Origin: Streptococcus sanguinis
GTDB taxonomy: Bacteria > Bacillota > Bacilli > Lactobacillales > Streptococcaceae
NCBI RefSeq assembly: GCF_900635155.1
Contig: NZ_LR134002.1
Span: 1,674,001-1,738,000, forward strand
Length of the DNA stretch: 64,000 nt
Reading direction: 5' to 3'
Part shown: piece by piece, positions 1 through 9,485 of the stretch
Position numbering within the stretch: position 1 is the first letter of the stretch
How the letters are laid out: each line of letters begins with the position of its first letter
The notes under the pieces: generated by a model
Databases searched by the model: none
What the model saw: only the letters and a program-made list of their open reading frames with translations
Told to the model about the DNA's origin: nothing
Program-made: the position numbers and the translations under genes

Positions 1-495
1 CATCATAAAGGTCGTCCACACCACTCGCTGCCAGCTCATAGAGAAAGTATGATAATATCTGAAAAGATAAATCAAACAATTTCCCAAGAGCGCTAAATGG
101 CCAATGATAAAGGACAAAATAGTGATATGGGGAAAAGGGTAGGGATCGAAAATCGGATAAATGAAAGCTACAATCGAGCCAAAAGTCCCCAAAAGTGCAA
201 AATAAAATTTATACACTGAGCGATTAGGCAGAAACATCAAGGCAAACATAGCCATTCTGCAATGATAAAAAGGCAGACTCTCAGACAAAGGGGCAGCAGT
301 CAGCATATACCAAGAGTAGAGGCCTATCAGCTGAAAAGCTTGCATCCCAACAAATAACCGCTGGTAAGGCTTCCGATTGTAGTAGCGATAGGAAAGCCAG
401 ATAATCGCAAAGACCAGCCCCAAAAGAACAAAATACCAAAGTCCCAGTTGAGGCGGTTCGGTTTTATAGGTTGTAAACATATCTCTTATTCCCAT
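1..495 (-). CDS. TIGR02206-like integral membrane protein (3' part outside window)
   Basis: Partial gene running off the left edge; 165 codons are visible. The reading frame is open throughout and strongly hydrophobic, with several membrane spans (around residues 21-38, 46-66, 76-92, 100-115 and 125-146). Sequence and spacing recall the YwaF/TIGR02206 family of conserved membrane proteins of unknown function. I place the start at 495 (MGIRDMFTTY) because AGGAG lies 8 nt upstream; the internal Met at 480 is a weaker alternative. Function is not known. Family assignment is by recognition only and moderately sure. Confidence 0.7.
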   Translation of the reverse strand, partial: MGIRDMFTTYKTEPPQLGLWYFVLLGLVFAIIWLSYRYYNRKPYQRLFVGMQAFQLIGLYSWYMLTAAPLSESLPFYHCRMAMFALMFLPNRSVYKFYFALLGTFGSIVAFIYPIFDPYPFPHITILSFIIGHLALLGNCLIYLFRYYHTFSMSWQRVVWTTFMM

Positions 496-604
496 CTCCT
501 AGGCTCCTATTCTAATATAAGTTTTGAACAAGGCTGAGTTTGCCTGTTGTTGCAATAATTTCTAGCTTTTCCAGACAAAAAGCATCCCCCAGAAACTTAC
601 TTCA

Positions 605-1216
605 CTAATCCAAATACTGTTCTCTATCTCCTTGATAAATCTCCCAAAGGATTTCCAACTGTTCTTTTGTCGTCCGCTTAGAAGATAATTCTGGTAAAGA
701 TTGGATATCAAAGAAGGCTAACTCTTCTATTTCTGTATTAGGCTGAAAGTTTCCATCCTCTATCTGACACTCGAAGACCAGTTTAGCATATTGCTTACTC
801 TGAAATTGAAATTTATTAGTATCAAAAATTGCAAGCAGACGAGAAACTGAAACATTAAATCCCGTTTCTTCTTGGACTTCCTTGACGATATTTTCCTTAG
901 GAGATAGGCCGACTTCACAAAAGCCGCCAGGTAAAGCCCAAGTTTTCTCATTTTTACCCTTGACTAAACAGACTTTTCCGTCTCGAACCAGTACAGCTCG
1001 GACATCAATCAAAGGAGTGGAATAAAAATCCGTTGGGCGCAACAGCTCTGCCAATTCTTTCCCATCCAAATCTGACCAATCAGCCAGGAGGTGTCCCAAA
1101 AGCTGACGTAGTTCTAAGTAACGCTCTCGATCAAATTCATCACGAGTAAATGCCAGTCCTGTCTCTGTAATAGAAAGGAGACGTTGAATGATTTTTGCAG
1201 TTTCTTTAGTTTCCAT
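605..1216 (-). CDS. Nudix hydrolase with N-terminal Nudix-associated domain
   Basis: 203 residues. Residues 1-65 resemble the small helical domain found in front of some Nudix enzymes (Nudix_N type), followed by a Nudix fold with box at about 97-120 (GGFCEVGLSPKENI then VKEVQEETGF). The EVQEE metal-binding core is intact. The usual Glu after the second conserved Gly is Leu and the usual Arg is Lys, which occurs in this subfamily. These enzymes hydrolyse nucleoside diphosphates linked to another moiety; an ADP-ribose or sugar-nucleotide substrate is a guess. The 5' end overlaps the murF stop by 11 bp, so it is the last gene of a ddl-murF-Nudix unit. Confidence 0.85.
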   Translation of the reverse strand: METKETAKIIQRLLSITETGLAFTRDEFDRERYLELRQLLGHLLADWSDLDGKELAELLRPTDFYSTPLIDVRAVLVRDGKVCLVKGKNEKTWALPGGFCEVGLSPKENIVKEVQEETGFNVSVSRLLAIFDTNKFQFQSKQYAKLVFECQIEDGNFQPNTEIEELAFFDIQSLPELSSKRTTKEQLEILWEIYQGDREQYLD

Positions 1217-2576
1217 CTTCTAAGTCCTCTACCAGCTTAGCCAGATTCATGGAATTGCTGCCTTTGAGAAGAATTTGGTCAGTAGGAGTCAGCTTCTCTC
1301 TGACAGCTTTAGTCAGCTGTTCAAACTGGTCTTTCTCGTCATTTTTGATAAAGTAATGCACCTTGCCTGGCGGGTAGATTTCCTTGGCATAGTCATAGAG
1401 GGATTCCATATCCTGTCCATAGAGGAAAAGGTCGGTCACAATTTCTGGATTGAGGCTGGTAATCATCGAGCCGTGCATGGACTTAGAGTCCGCTCCCAGC
1501 TCTTTCATATCCGCCAGCACCGCCAATTTTCGTCCGCCTGGATTGGCCGGAATGGTCGAGAAAGTCTCAAGAATCAAGCGCATGGCTGTTGGATTGGCAT
1601 TGTAGACATCCGATAGGATATCCGCGCCATTAGCAGCTTTCTTCCACTCCGTTCGATTGCGGGTCAGCTCCAGCTCAGAAAAGGCTTGAGCAATAGCCGC
1701 CTCAGATACACCCTCCTGCAGAGCCGCATAAGCTGCAATCATGGCGTTGGTTGCATTATACTTGCCGGTCACAGGCAGGTCGATCCTTTGCTCTAAAAAG
1801 TTACATTCAAAGCTCAAGCTGTCCTTGCGCTCTTCCAGACGCGTCAGGAAGATATCCGCATCAGGACCAAAGCGAACCAGTTTGCAGTCTGCTGGCAGAA
1901 ATTCATTGACAATCTTATCCGCCGGCACGATCAAGAGACCATCTTTTCTGAGGCCATCCGCAATCTGCATCTTGCCTTGGGCAATCTCAGCTCGACTGCC
2001 GAAAAATTCCAGATGGGCTTCTCCGACCAGAGTTACAATGCCTGTCTTAGGTTTGGCAAGTTCAGACAGGAGATGGATATCACCCAAGTGATCCTGCCCC
2101 ATTTCTAAGACAAGTTTCTCTGTGTCCTCAGGCATGTGAAGAACCGTATAAGGCAGACCGATTTCATTGTTGTAATTGCCCTGGGTCTTATAGGTCTTGT
2201 AGCTGGTTGCTAGTAGCTGGGCCAACATATCCTTAGTTGTCGTTTTACCATTGGAACCTGTCACCGCCAGCACATCCACCTGCATCTTTTCCAGATAATA
2301 CTGGGCCAAGCGCTGAAAGGCTGTCAGGACATCATCGACCAAGAGATAAGCCCCCTCTGCCACTGGACGCTCAGATAGGGTAGCGGCAGCTCCCTGAGCA
2401 AAGGCTGTTGGGATAAAGTCATGGCCGTCACGCGCCCCCTTGAGTGGCACAAAAAGATCACCCGACTCAATCAAGCGGCTGTCAAACTCCGCATTTCTAA
2501 GCGCAACATTTTCAAACTGAGTCACATCATTTTTCGCAGATAGGACTTCTGCGATTTCATATAAATCTAATTTCAT
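1206..2576 (-). CDS. murF: UDP-N-acetylmuramoyl-tripeptide--D-alanyl-D-alanine ligase
   Basis: 456 residues, normal for MurF. It adds the D-Ala-D-Ala dipeptide made by Ddl to UDP-MurNAc-tripeptide in the cytoplasm, the last soluble peptidoglycan precursor step. Visible: the N-terminal MurF domain (residues 1-100), ATP P-loop [11 protein letters not shown] at about 107-117, and the central and C-terminal Mur ligase domains with DVYNANPTAM. CGAGGAAGAAGT precedes the start. It lies 75 bp downstream of ddl, which makes its substrate, so the two are likely co-transcribed. Confidence 0.97.
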   Translation of the reverse strand: MKLDLYEIAEVLSAKNDVTQFENVALRNAEFDSRLIESGDLFVPLKGARDGHDFIPTAFAQGAAATLSERPVAEGAYLLVDDVLTAFQRLAQYYLEKMQVDVLAVTGSNGKTTTKDMLAQLLATSYKTYKTQGNYNNEIGLPYTVLHMPEDTEKLVLEMGQDHLGDIHLLSELAKPKTGIVTLVGEAHLEFFGSRAEIAQGKMQIADGLRKDGLLIVPADKIVNEFLPADCKLVRFGPDADIFLTRLEERKDSLSFECNFLEQRIDLPVTGKYNATNAMIAAYAALQEGVSEAAIAQAFSELELTRNRTEWKKAANGADILSDVYNANPTAMRLILETFSTIPANPGGRKLAVLADMKELGADSKSMHGSMITSLNPEIVTDLFLYGQDMESLYDYAKEIYPPGKVHYFIKNDEKDQFEQLTKAVREKLTPTDQILLKGSNSMNLAKLVEDLEDGN

Positions 2577-2651
2577 ACTTCTTCCTCGTTTTTCGGTTTG
2601 CTCGCAAAAAGAAAGGACCGAAAATTTTCAGCCCCTCTATTATATCATATT

Positions 2652-3698
2652 TTAGAGAAGATGCGCCTCTCTCTTAGCAAATGCCTCTTCAGCTAGGCCA
2701 ACTAGCTTCTCAATCAAGTCAGGATAGGCCAGCCCCATATTTTCCCAAAGCAGTGGATACATGGACCACTGGGTAAAACCTGGCATGGTATTCAGCTCAT
2801 TAAGGAAGACCTGACCATCTTCTGTATAGAAGAAATCACAGCGGGACAGTCCTAGACCTCCCAGAGCTCGGAAAGCGGTCTCTGCATTTTGACGCATCAG
2901 GCTCACCACTTCTTCTGGAATCTTGGCCGGAATATCCATAGTAATTTTATTATCAATGTATTTGGCTTCGTAGTCATAGAAAGCCACGTCCTTGACCACC
3001 TCTCCAGGCAGGGTACTCTTGACGTCAACATTGCCTAGAAGCCCAACCTCAATCTCCCGAGCTGTCACTCCCTGCTCAACCAGTACCCGGCTGTCGTATT
3101 TGAAAGCCAGGTCCAGAGAAGCACGCAGTTCTGCTTGGTTCTCCGATTTAGAAATGCCGACACTGGAGCCCATATTGGAAGGTTTGGTGAAGACGGGATA
3201 GGTCAATTTCTCCTCGATTTCCTGGATTTTTTGCTCTAGATCCTCACCATCGACCAGCGCCACATAAGGCACTTGGGCGATGCCTGCTGATTCCAGCACT
3301 CGCTTGGTCGTGATTTTATCCATAGCTAGGCTAGAAGATAAAATATTACAGCCGACATAAGGCATTTTGAGTACTTCAAGGAAACCTTGAATAGAACCAT
3401 CTTCGCCCATGGGACCATGCAGGACTGGAAAGACTACTGCTCCATCTTCGTAAATATCGCTGGGCTTGATCTTCCGAGACATATCCACTGTGGCATTAGT
3501 CATCAGCTTCTCATCAGCCGCTGGCTTTGCTTCAAATTCCTGAGTTTGGATAAAATCTCCCTCCTTGGTGATGAAGTAAGTTTTCACCGAGAATCTATCA
3601 TAATTGACAGCCCGCATGACGCTCTCAGCTGATAAAACCGAAACTTCCCGCTCTGCACTGCGCCCGCCATACAATAAAATCAATCTTTGTTTTGCCAT
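2652..3698 (-). CDS. ddl: D-alanine--D-alanine ligase
   Basis: 348 residues from the chosen start. ATP-dependent joining of two D-alanines for peptidoglycan. ATP-grasp architecture: N-terminal motif [13 protein letters not shown], central [15 protein letters not shown], and C-terminal metal-binding [10 protein letters not shown]. An upstream in-frame ATG at 3713 would add MIGKI, but AGGA sits 7 nt before the ATG at 3698 and the [12 protein letters not shown] start matches other streptococcal Ddl proteins. Preceded by its own sigma-A-like promoter, so it begins a unit separate from pbp2b-recR. Confidence 0.96.
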   Translation of the reverse strand: MAKQRLILLYGGRSAEREVSVLSAESVMRAVNYDRFSVKTYFITKEGDFIQTQEFEAKPAADEKLMTNATVDMSRKIKPSDIYEDGAVVFPVLHGPMGEDGSIQGFLEVLKMPYVGCNILSSSLAMDKITTKRVLESAGIAQVPYVALVDGEDLEQKIQEIEEKLTYPVFTKPSNMGSSVGISKSENQAELRASLDLAFKYDSRVLVEQGVTAREIEVGLLGNVDVKSTLPGEVVKDVAFYDYEAKYIDNKITMDIPAKIPEEVVSLMRQNAETAFRALGGLGLSRCDFFYTEDGQVFLNELNTMPGFTQWSMYPLLWENMGLAYPDLIEKLVGLAEEAFAKREAHLL

Positions 3699-3837
3699 GA
3701 TTTTTCCTATCATTTTCTAAAAATAGTACAATTTACAAAAGCTGCCAGCTCGAAATAAAACAACCTAAAAAGCTTGGTTTTACACCTACCTAGCTAGTCG
3801 ATTCTTCTAAGCAAGAGTTTCTGTATCAGTCCGTTTT

Positions 3838-3866
3838 AGTATATCACAATTCCCAGCATTTTTGAA
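3838..3866 (-). promoter_or_regulatory. Candidate sigma-A promoter of ddl-murF
   Basis: On the minus strand TTCAAA (3861-3866), a 17-bp spacer and TATACT (3838-3843). It lies about 140 bp before the ddl start and just past the recR terminator, so it would drive ddl-murF-Nudix independently. Confidence 0.55.
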
Positions 3867-3868
3867 CA

Positions 3869-3911
3869 GAAAAAAGGACTCTTCCAGCCAGCTAGAGCCA
3901 GAAAAATCCTT
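3869..3911 (-). terminator. Rho-independent terminator after recR
   Basis: Minus-strand stem AAGGATTTTTC / GAAGAGTCCTT (with G-T pairs) with an internal loop, followed by TTTTTTC. It starts 6 bp past the recR stop codon. Confidence 0.65.
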
Positions 3912-3916
3912 GATGT

Positions 3917-4513
3917 TTATAATTCCGTCCGATTTTCGATAGCGCGAATCAGCGTAACCTCGTCCGCATACTCAATATCGGAGCCAACTGCCAAACCACG
4001 CGCTAGGCGAGTCACCTTAATCCCAGCCGGTTTCAAGACCCGTGAGATATACATGGAAGTCGCTTCGCCATCTGCTGTCGCATTCGTCGCGACGATAACC
4101 TCCGTCACCTCACTATCCATCAGACGAGTGATTAGACTTTTGAGATTGATATCGTCTGGTCCAATACCGTTCATAGGCGAAATCAAGCCATGCAGGACAT
4201 GATAAAGTCCGTGGTATTCCTGGATATTTTCCATGGCAGACACATCCCGGCTGTCCTCAACAATCAAAATAGTCGATTGATCGCGCGACTGGTCTTGACA
4301 GATAGCACAAGGGTCTTCGTCCGTCAAGTTGCCGCAGACAGAGCAGTAGCTCAGCTCGCGCTTAGCAGCCAGCAGATTTTTAGCAAATTCATTGACATCA
4401 TCATCGCTCATGCTAATAGTGTAAAAAGCCAGTCGAGTGGCTGTTTTGATGCCAATGCCGGGCAGCTTTGAAAAACTGTCAATCAGCTTGGCGATAGGTG
4501 TTGGGTAAAGCAT
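3917..4513 (-). CDS. recR: Recombination mediator protein RecR
   Basis: 198 residues, full length. RecR works with RecO/RecF to load RecA on gapped DNA. Order of parts: helix-hairpin-helix DNA-binding region ([13 protein letters not shown], residues 16-28), four-cysteine zinc finger (C57, C60, C69, C72), then a Toprim domain ([10 protein letters not shown] and [14 protein letters not shown]). It follows pbp2b by about 100 bp on the same strand and ends at a terminator, so pbp2b-recR probably form one transcript, as in other streptococci. Confidence 0.97.
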   Translation of the reverse strand: MLYPTPIAKLIDSFSKLPGIGIKTATRLAFYTISMSDDDVNEFAKNLLAAKRELSYCSVCGNLTDEDPCAICQDQSRDQSTILIVEDSRDVSAMENIQEYHGLYHVLHGLISPMNGIGPDDINLKSLITRLMDSEVTEVIVATNATADGEATSMYISRVLKPAGIKVTRLARGLAVGSDIEYADEVTLIRAIENRTEL

Positions 4514-4616
4514 AAAATCCTTTCTCTATTCTCAAAAAATCTCCTCAAACCAGATTGCTCTACTTGAGCACTGACTGCATTAGCTTTCTCCGTTTGCTGA
4601 GGATTTTCATTGAGCA

Positions 4617-6671
4617 CTAATTCATAGGGTGTTGTTGATTGTAAAGATTGATAATATCGCGAGTGATACTGTGGCTGACAGTAGAAGATAGGTTCGTATT
4701 GTGAGGGAACACCACCGCCACCGCAATCTGCGGCTTCTCACTCGGTGCATAGGACACGACATTGGTATTGATGGCTTCTTTCTTGCCCTTGTCCACAAAG
4801 GTCTCAGCCGTACCAGTCTTGGCACTGATTGGCACGCTCTCTCCCTGAGAAATAGTCCGGCCAGTCGTAAAGCCACTGCTGCCATGAACCACTTGATAGA
4901 AGCCTTGCTTGATAATGCTCATATCCTCGTCAGAGATATTGACCTGGTTCAGCTCCTTGGTATCAATTTTCTGCACCAAATCACCCAGTCCTCCTTGGTC
5001 ACTGTTGCCGTAAATGCCTTCAACGATATGCGGAGCCACACGCTTGCCATTATTAGCTACTGTTGAGGCATACTGGGCCAACTGAAGCGTCGTATAGTTG
5101 TCAAACTGTCCGAAAGAATTGGTCAAATAGTTGGCAAAAGTAAACTTGTCTGGAAGATAGCCTGTGGACTCATTTGGCAGGTCAATCCCTGTTGAAGTAC
5201 CCAGACCATACTCTGCAAAAGTCGACCGCAGCTTTTTCATGGACGGATCCAGCTCATCAAAATCCAGCTTCATATCCGCTGAGTACGGCGTCCCCATCAT
5301 CTTCAGCGCTACCTGCACCATGTAGGTATTGGAAGAGTATTCCAAAGCCTCTTGGGCTGTGATAGCACGCGAACCATACTGGGTAAACCAAGAAGTGATA
5401 CTGTCCGTACCGCCAAAGCTAATCGGCTGGTCTGTCAGGACTTGGTTGCCGCTAATGGCATTATTCTCCCAGCCTGAGGTCAAAGTGGCAGCCTTGACTA
5501 CAGATCCTGGAACAAAGACATTGGTCATGGTCCCTAAAGCATCGACTGAGCTTTCTCCTGTTTCCAGATCATGCCGGATGCCTGCCATGGCTAAAACGGC
5601 GCCGGTATTGGGATCCATAGCTACGGCATAAACGCCCTCAGAGTAAGTTGCATTGCCACTAGCCAACTCTGCATTAAAGGCATTTTTGAGAATGTCCTCC
5701 ACTCCCTGCTGGAAGCTTAAATCCACCGTCAGCTTGAGATTGTCGCCCTTACTGCCGTCAGAGATATTTTCCACGCTCTCCATATTACCATTTTTGTCAA
5801 GATGAATCTCCTTCTCAGCTCGCTTGCCTTGCAGGACTGACTCATACTGCTTTTCCAGATAGGAGGTCCCCACCCGGTCATTGAGGGAGTAACCTTTTTT
5901 CAGGTAATCTTCCACTTCTTCAGCCGGAAGTCCAGTCTTTTCTGTCGAGATATTACCCACGATAGAAGCTAGCGAGGTATCCAAGACCTTGCGGTCCCAA
6001 CCCGTTGAGACACTGATACCTGGCAACTCTTTGCTGCTAGAAGCCAGTACAGCCACCTGCTCTGTTGTCAGCGGATCTGTCTGGATGGTCCCCGTCGCAA
6101 AGTTGGAAATTGCATTCATCTGACTAAAGAGAACGATGGCCTTCTTTTCCTCATCCGTATAACCCAGCTGTTTAGGGTCAATGCTCTCAGCTGCCGCCTT
6201 ATAGATTTTGGACTCAGGCAGGCGGTTGCCGTCTGTATCAAATTTCTTGTCCTTGGGCAGCTTTTCCACTACTTCCTGATAGACTGCGCTGTCCGCCAAA
6301 TAATAATCCACCTCTTGACGGTCTGTCACCTCTGTATCGCTGACACTGACATAGGTCAGGAGCTTTTGAGCTGTCGCTCGAATCTCTCCAGCCGTCAGCC
6401 GGTTATCCCGTGTATAGGTCACCACCTGCTTGGTCGTATTTTCCACCAAGGGCTTGCCGGTAGCATCATAAATCTGCCCACGCACTGAGCTAGTGGTAAT
6501 CTTAGTCTTGCTGGCCTTGGCCAACTTATCCGTATAAAAGTCCTGATTGACCACCTGCATATAACCCAGACGAGCAATCAAGGCTAAAAACAAAAACATC
6601 ACGATTCCAAACAGCAGATAAAGCCTTCTGGTGATGGAATGACTGTCAAATTTTCTCTTCTTCCTTGCCAT
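4617..6671 (-). CDS. pbp2b: Penicillin-binding protein 2B (class B transpeptidase)
   Basis: 684 residues from the chosen start. Membrane-anchored D,D-transpeptidase of peripheral wall synthesis and a beta-lactam target. One N-terminal transmembrane segment (RLYLLFGIVMFLFLALIARL), a PBP dimer domain, then the transpeptidase with SVVK (in VPGSVVKAAT), YSSNTYM and AKTGTAE motifs intact. The open frame reaches 6740, but the upstream residues are not protein-like and would lie before the likely promoter. MARKKRKF at 6671 has GAGAGAGAAG just upstream; MREKM at 6683 is possible. Closely resembles pneumococcal PBP2b along its length. Confidence 0.95.
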   Translation of the reverse strand: MARKKRKFDSHSITRRLYLLFGIVMFLFLALIARLGYMQVVNQDFYTDKLAKASKTKITTSSVRGQIYDATGKPLVENTTKQVVTYTRDNRLTAGEIRATAQKLLTYVSVSDTEVTDRQEVDYYLADSAVYQEVVEKLPKDKKFDTDGNRLPESKIYKAAAESIDPKQLGYTDEEKKAIVLFSQMNAISNFATGTIQTDPLTTEQVAVLASSSKELPGISVSTGWDRKVLDTSLASIVGNISTEKTGLPAEEVEDYLKKGYSLNDRVGTSYLEKQYESVLQGKRAEKEIHLDKNGNMESVENISDGSKGDNLKLTVDLSFQQGVEDILKNAFNAELASGNATYSEGVYAVAMDPNTGAVLAMAGIRHDLETGESSVDALGTMTNVFVPGSVVKAATLTSGWENNAISGNQVLTDQPISFGGTDSITSWFTQYGSRAITAQEALEYSSNTYMVQVALKMMGTPYSADMKLDFDELDPSMKKLRSTFAEYGLGTSTGIDLPNESTGYLPDKFTFANYLTNSFGQFDNYTTLQLAQYASTVANNGKRVAPHIVEGIYGNSDQGGLGDLVQKIDTKELNQVNISDEDMSIIKQGFYQVVHGSSGFTTGRTISQGESVPISAKTGTAETFVDKGKKEAINTNVVSYAPSEKPQIAVAVVFPHNTNLSSTVSHSITRDIINLYNQQHPMN

Positions 6672-6697
6672 CTTCTCTCTCATTCTAGTAAAAGTTC

Positions 6698-6708
6698 TGA
6701 CCTTTATT
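6698..6708 (-). promoter_or_regulatory. Candidate extended -10 promoter of pbp2b
   Basis: Minus-strand TGG-TAAAAT (coordinates approximate), an extended -10 element without a convincing -35, about 30 bp before the chosen pbp2b start. If real, it rules out the longer open-frame start at 6740. Confidence 0.35.
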
Positions 6709-6891
6709 TTACCACAAATCCAGCTCGATGAATGTTTCAAAACTGATAGAAAATCTGAAAATATGGACGAGTTAAGAGGAAGTCTGCCAAACTACTGAAC
6801 CTAAAAGACTTCCGGCTAGGCTTCTAACAATCCTTGTCCTTCCTCTCTGGAAAAGCAAAGAACCTGAGAATAATCCCAGATTCCTTTAAGC

Positions 6892-7584
6892 TTATTTTCC
6901 AAGGTAGTATTCTTTTACTACATTCAATTTTTCGTCAAATTCGAATACCAATGGTGGGAAGTTTGGAATTTCCACATCCATGATTTCATCGTCAGACAAT
7001 TGTTTGATGTGCTTCACAAGGGCACGAATTGAGTTACCGTGTGCACCTACAAAGACATTTTTGCCATCTTTCAAAGCTGGAGCAATCTTGTCTTCCCAGA
7101 ATGGAAGGGCACGCTCAAGCGTAACTTTCAAGTTTTCAGCATCCGGAATGACAGAGTCGTCAAGAGAAGCATAACGACGGTCAGTGTGTGCTGAGTGCTC
7201 ATCATCGCGATCCATATTTGGAGGCAATACATCGTATGAACGACGCCAGATATGCACTTGCTCATCACCAAATTGCTCAGCTGCTTCTGCCTTATTTTTA
7301 CCAGTCAGGCCACCATAGTGACGCTCGTTCAAACGCCATGATTTTTCAACTGGTATCCAAAGCTGATCAGCCGCTTCCAAAGCAAGGTTAGTTGTCTTAA
7401 TCGCACGCTTCAAGACTGAAGTGTAAGCTTGGTCAAACTCGATACCAGCTTCTTTAATTAGTTTACCAGCGTCGATTGCTTGCTGAGTACCTTTTTCAGA
7501 CAAGTCAACATCAGCCCAACCAGTGAAAAGGTTCGCTTTGTTCCATTCAGACTCACCGTGGCGAGCAAAAACTAATTTTACCAT
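6892..7584 (-). CDS. gpmA: 2,3-bisphosphoglycerate-dependent phosphoglycerate mutase
   Basis: 230 residues, typical of the dPGM family. Interconverts 3- and 2-phosphoglycerate in glycolysis. The phosphohistidine signature ARHGESEWN is at residues 7-15 (catalytic His9) and the second histidine lies in [11 protein letters not shown] near 183. AGGAGAATCC lies about 10 nt before the start. Stands alone between pbp2b and a membrane protein, all on the minus strand. A weak inverted repeat GGAAGTCT/AGACTTCC at 6778-6813 could act as its terminator but lacks a good T tract. Confidence 0.97.
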   Translation of the reverse strand: MVKLVFARHGESEWNKANLFTGWADVDLSEKGTQQAIDAGKLIKEAGIEFDQAYTSVLKRAIKTTNLALEAADQLWIPVEKSWRLNERHYGGLTGKNKAEAAEQFGDEQVHIWRRSYDVLPPNMDRDDEHSAHTDRRYASLDDSVIPDAENLKVTLERALPFWEDKIAPALKDGKNVFVGAHGNSIRALVKHIKQLSDDEIMDVEIPNFPPLVFEFDEKLNVVKEYYLGK

Positions 7585-7733
7585 TAGATGGATTCTCCTT
7601 TTATTTTCCGAGGCAGTCCCCGTTTATCTATTCTATTTTACAAAATTTTCGCCTAAAAAGCTAGCCTATTTCGTCAAATCAGACCTTTTTCAGCAAGAAA
7701 GCGCTTTTGTATTTCCGAGCAGAAACCTTTGCT

Positions 7734-8477
7734 TTAACACCCGCCAGATAGATAAACCTCGTTGGCTTCCTTGAGCCACCAAGTCCGCCGCCTATCTATC
7801 AACTGATAAATAAGCAGTAAGCCAGACACAATCCAGATAGAGATCATATTGACAAAGATGAAAAGTTCTACACCTTTAGCATGCTGGGCGGGAGTTAGCT
7901 GGCTATGTTTACCTATAAAGACATCTCCTTCAACCCCATAAATCTTTGGCATAATAATATTAATGAAGCAAATAACAGCGATAAAAGTAACAAGACGAAC
8001 AGGCCAAGAATAAAGGATTTTATGAAAACGCTCAAATCCTAAAGAAAAAGTAGAGAAACGTTTAAAGCGTTCTTTGCCCATAAAAAAGATGAATAAAGGA
8101 ATATAACCTTCATAAGTGAAGCTAATCATTGTAGGCGTATGACGGCTAGCAATGAAAAAGCTAGAAAAGCCGTAATCTCCAGTGGTTAAAATCCAATGGC
8201 TTAAAAATTCTGGAAGAAAAATAGCTGGTATCACAAACAGAGCTGCTGAAAATTCCCTTCCGAATCTTACACTCCATACTCGCTGCATCTTCTCCCGTAT
8301 CAGGTGCAGACGTGCTTTGTCCGCGCCTTTCTTAGGAAAATTCTCTTTTATGAGTCCGCCGCAAGAAGGACAAATGGGATAGCCCGCTTCCTCTTCAAAG
8401 AGAAGATGTCGGCATTCAAAAAAAGGAGATTCTTCGCCGTCTGGCAATTCATCGAGCCATTTCTTTCTCCAAAACAT
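7734..8477 (-). CDS. Unknown membrane protein with N-terminal zinc-ribbon-like segment
   Basis: 247 residues, not assigned to a named family. Residues 20-43 contain Cys22 and a CPSCGG knuckle that could form a zinc ribbon, followed by a basic stretch and four to five hydrophobic spans (about 78-100, 108-135, 163-185 and 210-230). The layout, a cytosolic zinc ribbon before a polytopic membrane domain, is shared with various Firmicutes membrane proteins of unknown role. AGGAGGTCTT directly precedes the start. It has its own promoter about 140 bp upstream and ends 150 bp before gpmA. Confidence 0.75.
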   Translation of the reverse strand: MFWRKKWLDELPDGEESPFFECRHLLFEEEAGYPICPSCGGLIKENFPKKGADKARLHLIREKMQRVWSVRFGREFSAALFVIPAIFLPEFLSHWILTTGDYGFSSFFIASRHTPTMISFTYEGYIPLFIFFMGKERFKRFSTFSLGFERFHKILYSWPVRLVTFIAVICFINIIMPKIYGVEGDVFIGKHSQLTPAQHAKGVELFIFVNMISIWIVSGLLLIYQLIDRRRTWWLKEANEVYLSGGC

Positions 8478-8951
8478 AAGACCTCCTAAAAATCTAACCT
8501 ACCCACAAAGTAATAACCCTTAAAGATTTCAATACTACAGACTTATGACGAATTTACCTATATTGTAAATCCTTCAGAACTCTTTGAATCTCTTTGTACA
8601 AGGTTTTATTCTGGTTTCATTATATCAAAAGAGAATTCACCTGTAAAATAATAGCATAAGTATATAAGGGGTTGTACTTGAAATATCTGATCTTGCTAAG
8701 TGCTGTACTTGACTAGGTATCAACGTCTCTAAGCTCAGATGATATCCTTGTCCTGCGAACATGCCTTGCTAAAACACATAGAAAAAAGCTAAGAGACATA
8801 AGTTCTAGCCTTTCTTTTTAATTAGAAATAGAATCTTGACGCAGTAGCCGATGGCTCAAAGTACTGCTTTGAAATTGCAGATAGAAATTGCAAAGCGAGT
8901 CACAACTTTGTTCGTCTTTAGGCTCCAAAAAGCTCCTAATCATCCTCGCAG
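8478..8951. other. 474-bp intergenic region with a promoter and possible degraded repeat
   Basis: No gene supported. The left part carries the promoter of the zinc-ribbon membrane gene. From about 8830 to 8930 there is text of the kind (GCAGTAGCCGATGGCTCAAA, then TTGCAAAGCGAGTCACAAC) that I associate with dispersed intergenic repeats in oral streptococci. That link is from memory and a genome-wide self-comparison would be needed to confirm it. Confidence 0.4.
8619..8647 (-). promoter_or_regulatory. Promoter of the zinc-ribbon membrane gene
   Basis: Minus-strand TTTACA (8642-8647), 17-bp spacer, TATAAT (8619-8624) with a TG extension. It implies a leader of roughly 135 nt before the ATG at 8477. 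Confidence 0.6.
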
Positions 8952-9395
8952 TCACACCGCCTCTTGCTGGCATTGGGGACATAGGCCATAGACAGTCGTC
9001 TGGCTTTGGGTGATGTGGTAGCCAGTCTGCACTTCAGCCTCATGCTTCACATCCGGAAGTTCCAGCTCCATATCAGCGATACGGCCGCATTTTTCACAGA
9101 TGACATTGAGATGCTGAGGGCCCATAAAGTCAAAGTAGGTCGTCGTATCATTGCGAACCTTGAGCTCAGCGACAAAACCCTCATCAATCAGAACCTTGAG
9201 ATTATTATAGACTGTTGCCAGACTCATATTAGGAAAATTGGACTTCAAGTCCTGATATATCATTTCAGCGCTAGGATGGTCATGACTTTGGATAATATAG
9301 TCAATTACCGCCTTCCGCGTTTCTGTAATGCGCACACCCTTGGCGCGCAAATGGCCAATTACTTGGTCAAAGTCATGCTGATGTTCTTGTTTCAT
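8952..9395 (-). CDS. perR: Fur-family peroxide-responsive repressor PerR
   Basis: 147 residues. Winged-helix DNA-binding domain (residues 1-88, with SLATVYNNLKVL) and a dimerisation domain with two CxxC zinc sites (ICEKCG and LCPQCQ). The regulatory His/Asp side chains around TTYFDFMGPQH fit PerR, usually the only Fur-family member in streptococci. It represses dpr and other oxidative-stress genes until metal-catalysed oxidation by peroxide. Two PerR-like boxes lie in front of dpr in this window (50790-50840). An extended -10 (TGG-TATAAT, 9434-9439) lies upstream. Confidence 0.93.
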   Translation of the reverse strand: MKQEHQHDFDQVIGHLRAKGVRITETRKAVIDYIIQSHDHPSAEMIYQDLKSNFPNMSLATVYNNLKVLIDEGFVAELKVRNDTTTYFDFMGPQHLNVICEKCGRIADMELELPDVKHEAEVQTGYHITQSQTTVYGLCPQCQQEAV

Positions 9396-9433
9396 TATTT
9401 ACTCCGTTATAGCCTCTTATCTAAGTCATTACC

Positions 9434-9478
9434 ATTATACCATGACTAGGCTTACTTGGCTATTAAGAATGATTGTAA
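9434..9478 (-). promoter_or_regulatory. perR promoter with a weak PerR-like box
   Basis: TATAAT at 9434-9439 (minus strand) with TG extension, no good -35. At 9463-9478 the minus strand reads TTACAATCATTCTTAA, which agrees with the PerR box TTATAATNATTATAA at about 12 of 15 positions. Autoregulation is possible but the match is weak. Confidence 0.4.
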
Positions 9479-9485
9479 ATAAGCT

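Noticed and set aside
605..1216. The first Nudix enzyme as inactive because of its altered box
   Set aside because: The Glu-to-Leu and Arg-to-Lys changes occur in this subfamily and the EVQEE metal-binding core is intact, so loss of activity is not supported.
1741..2091. Plus-strand frames inside murF and similar long antisense frames elsewhere (e.g. 34477-34986, 47057-47638)
   Set aside because: They mirror codon bias of strongly expressed genes on the other strand; no ribosome sites or protein-like composition.
6672..6740. Longer N terminus for PBP2B starting MKHSSSWICG
   Set aside because: The added residues do not resemble PBP2B, no ribosome site precedes them, and a likely -10 element lies inside them; the start at 6671 (or 6683) is better.
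7694..7710. AGAAAGCGCTTTTG as a catabolite-response (cre) site near gpmA
   Set aside because: The ends of the motif (TG and CA) are missing on both strands and it is over 100 bp from the gpmA start; the match is too weak.
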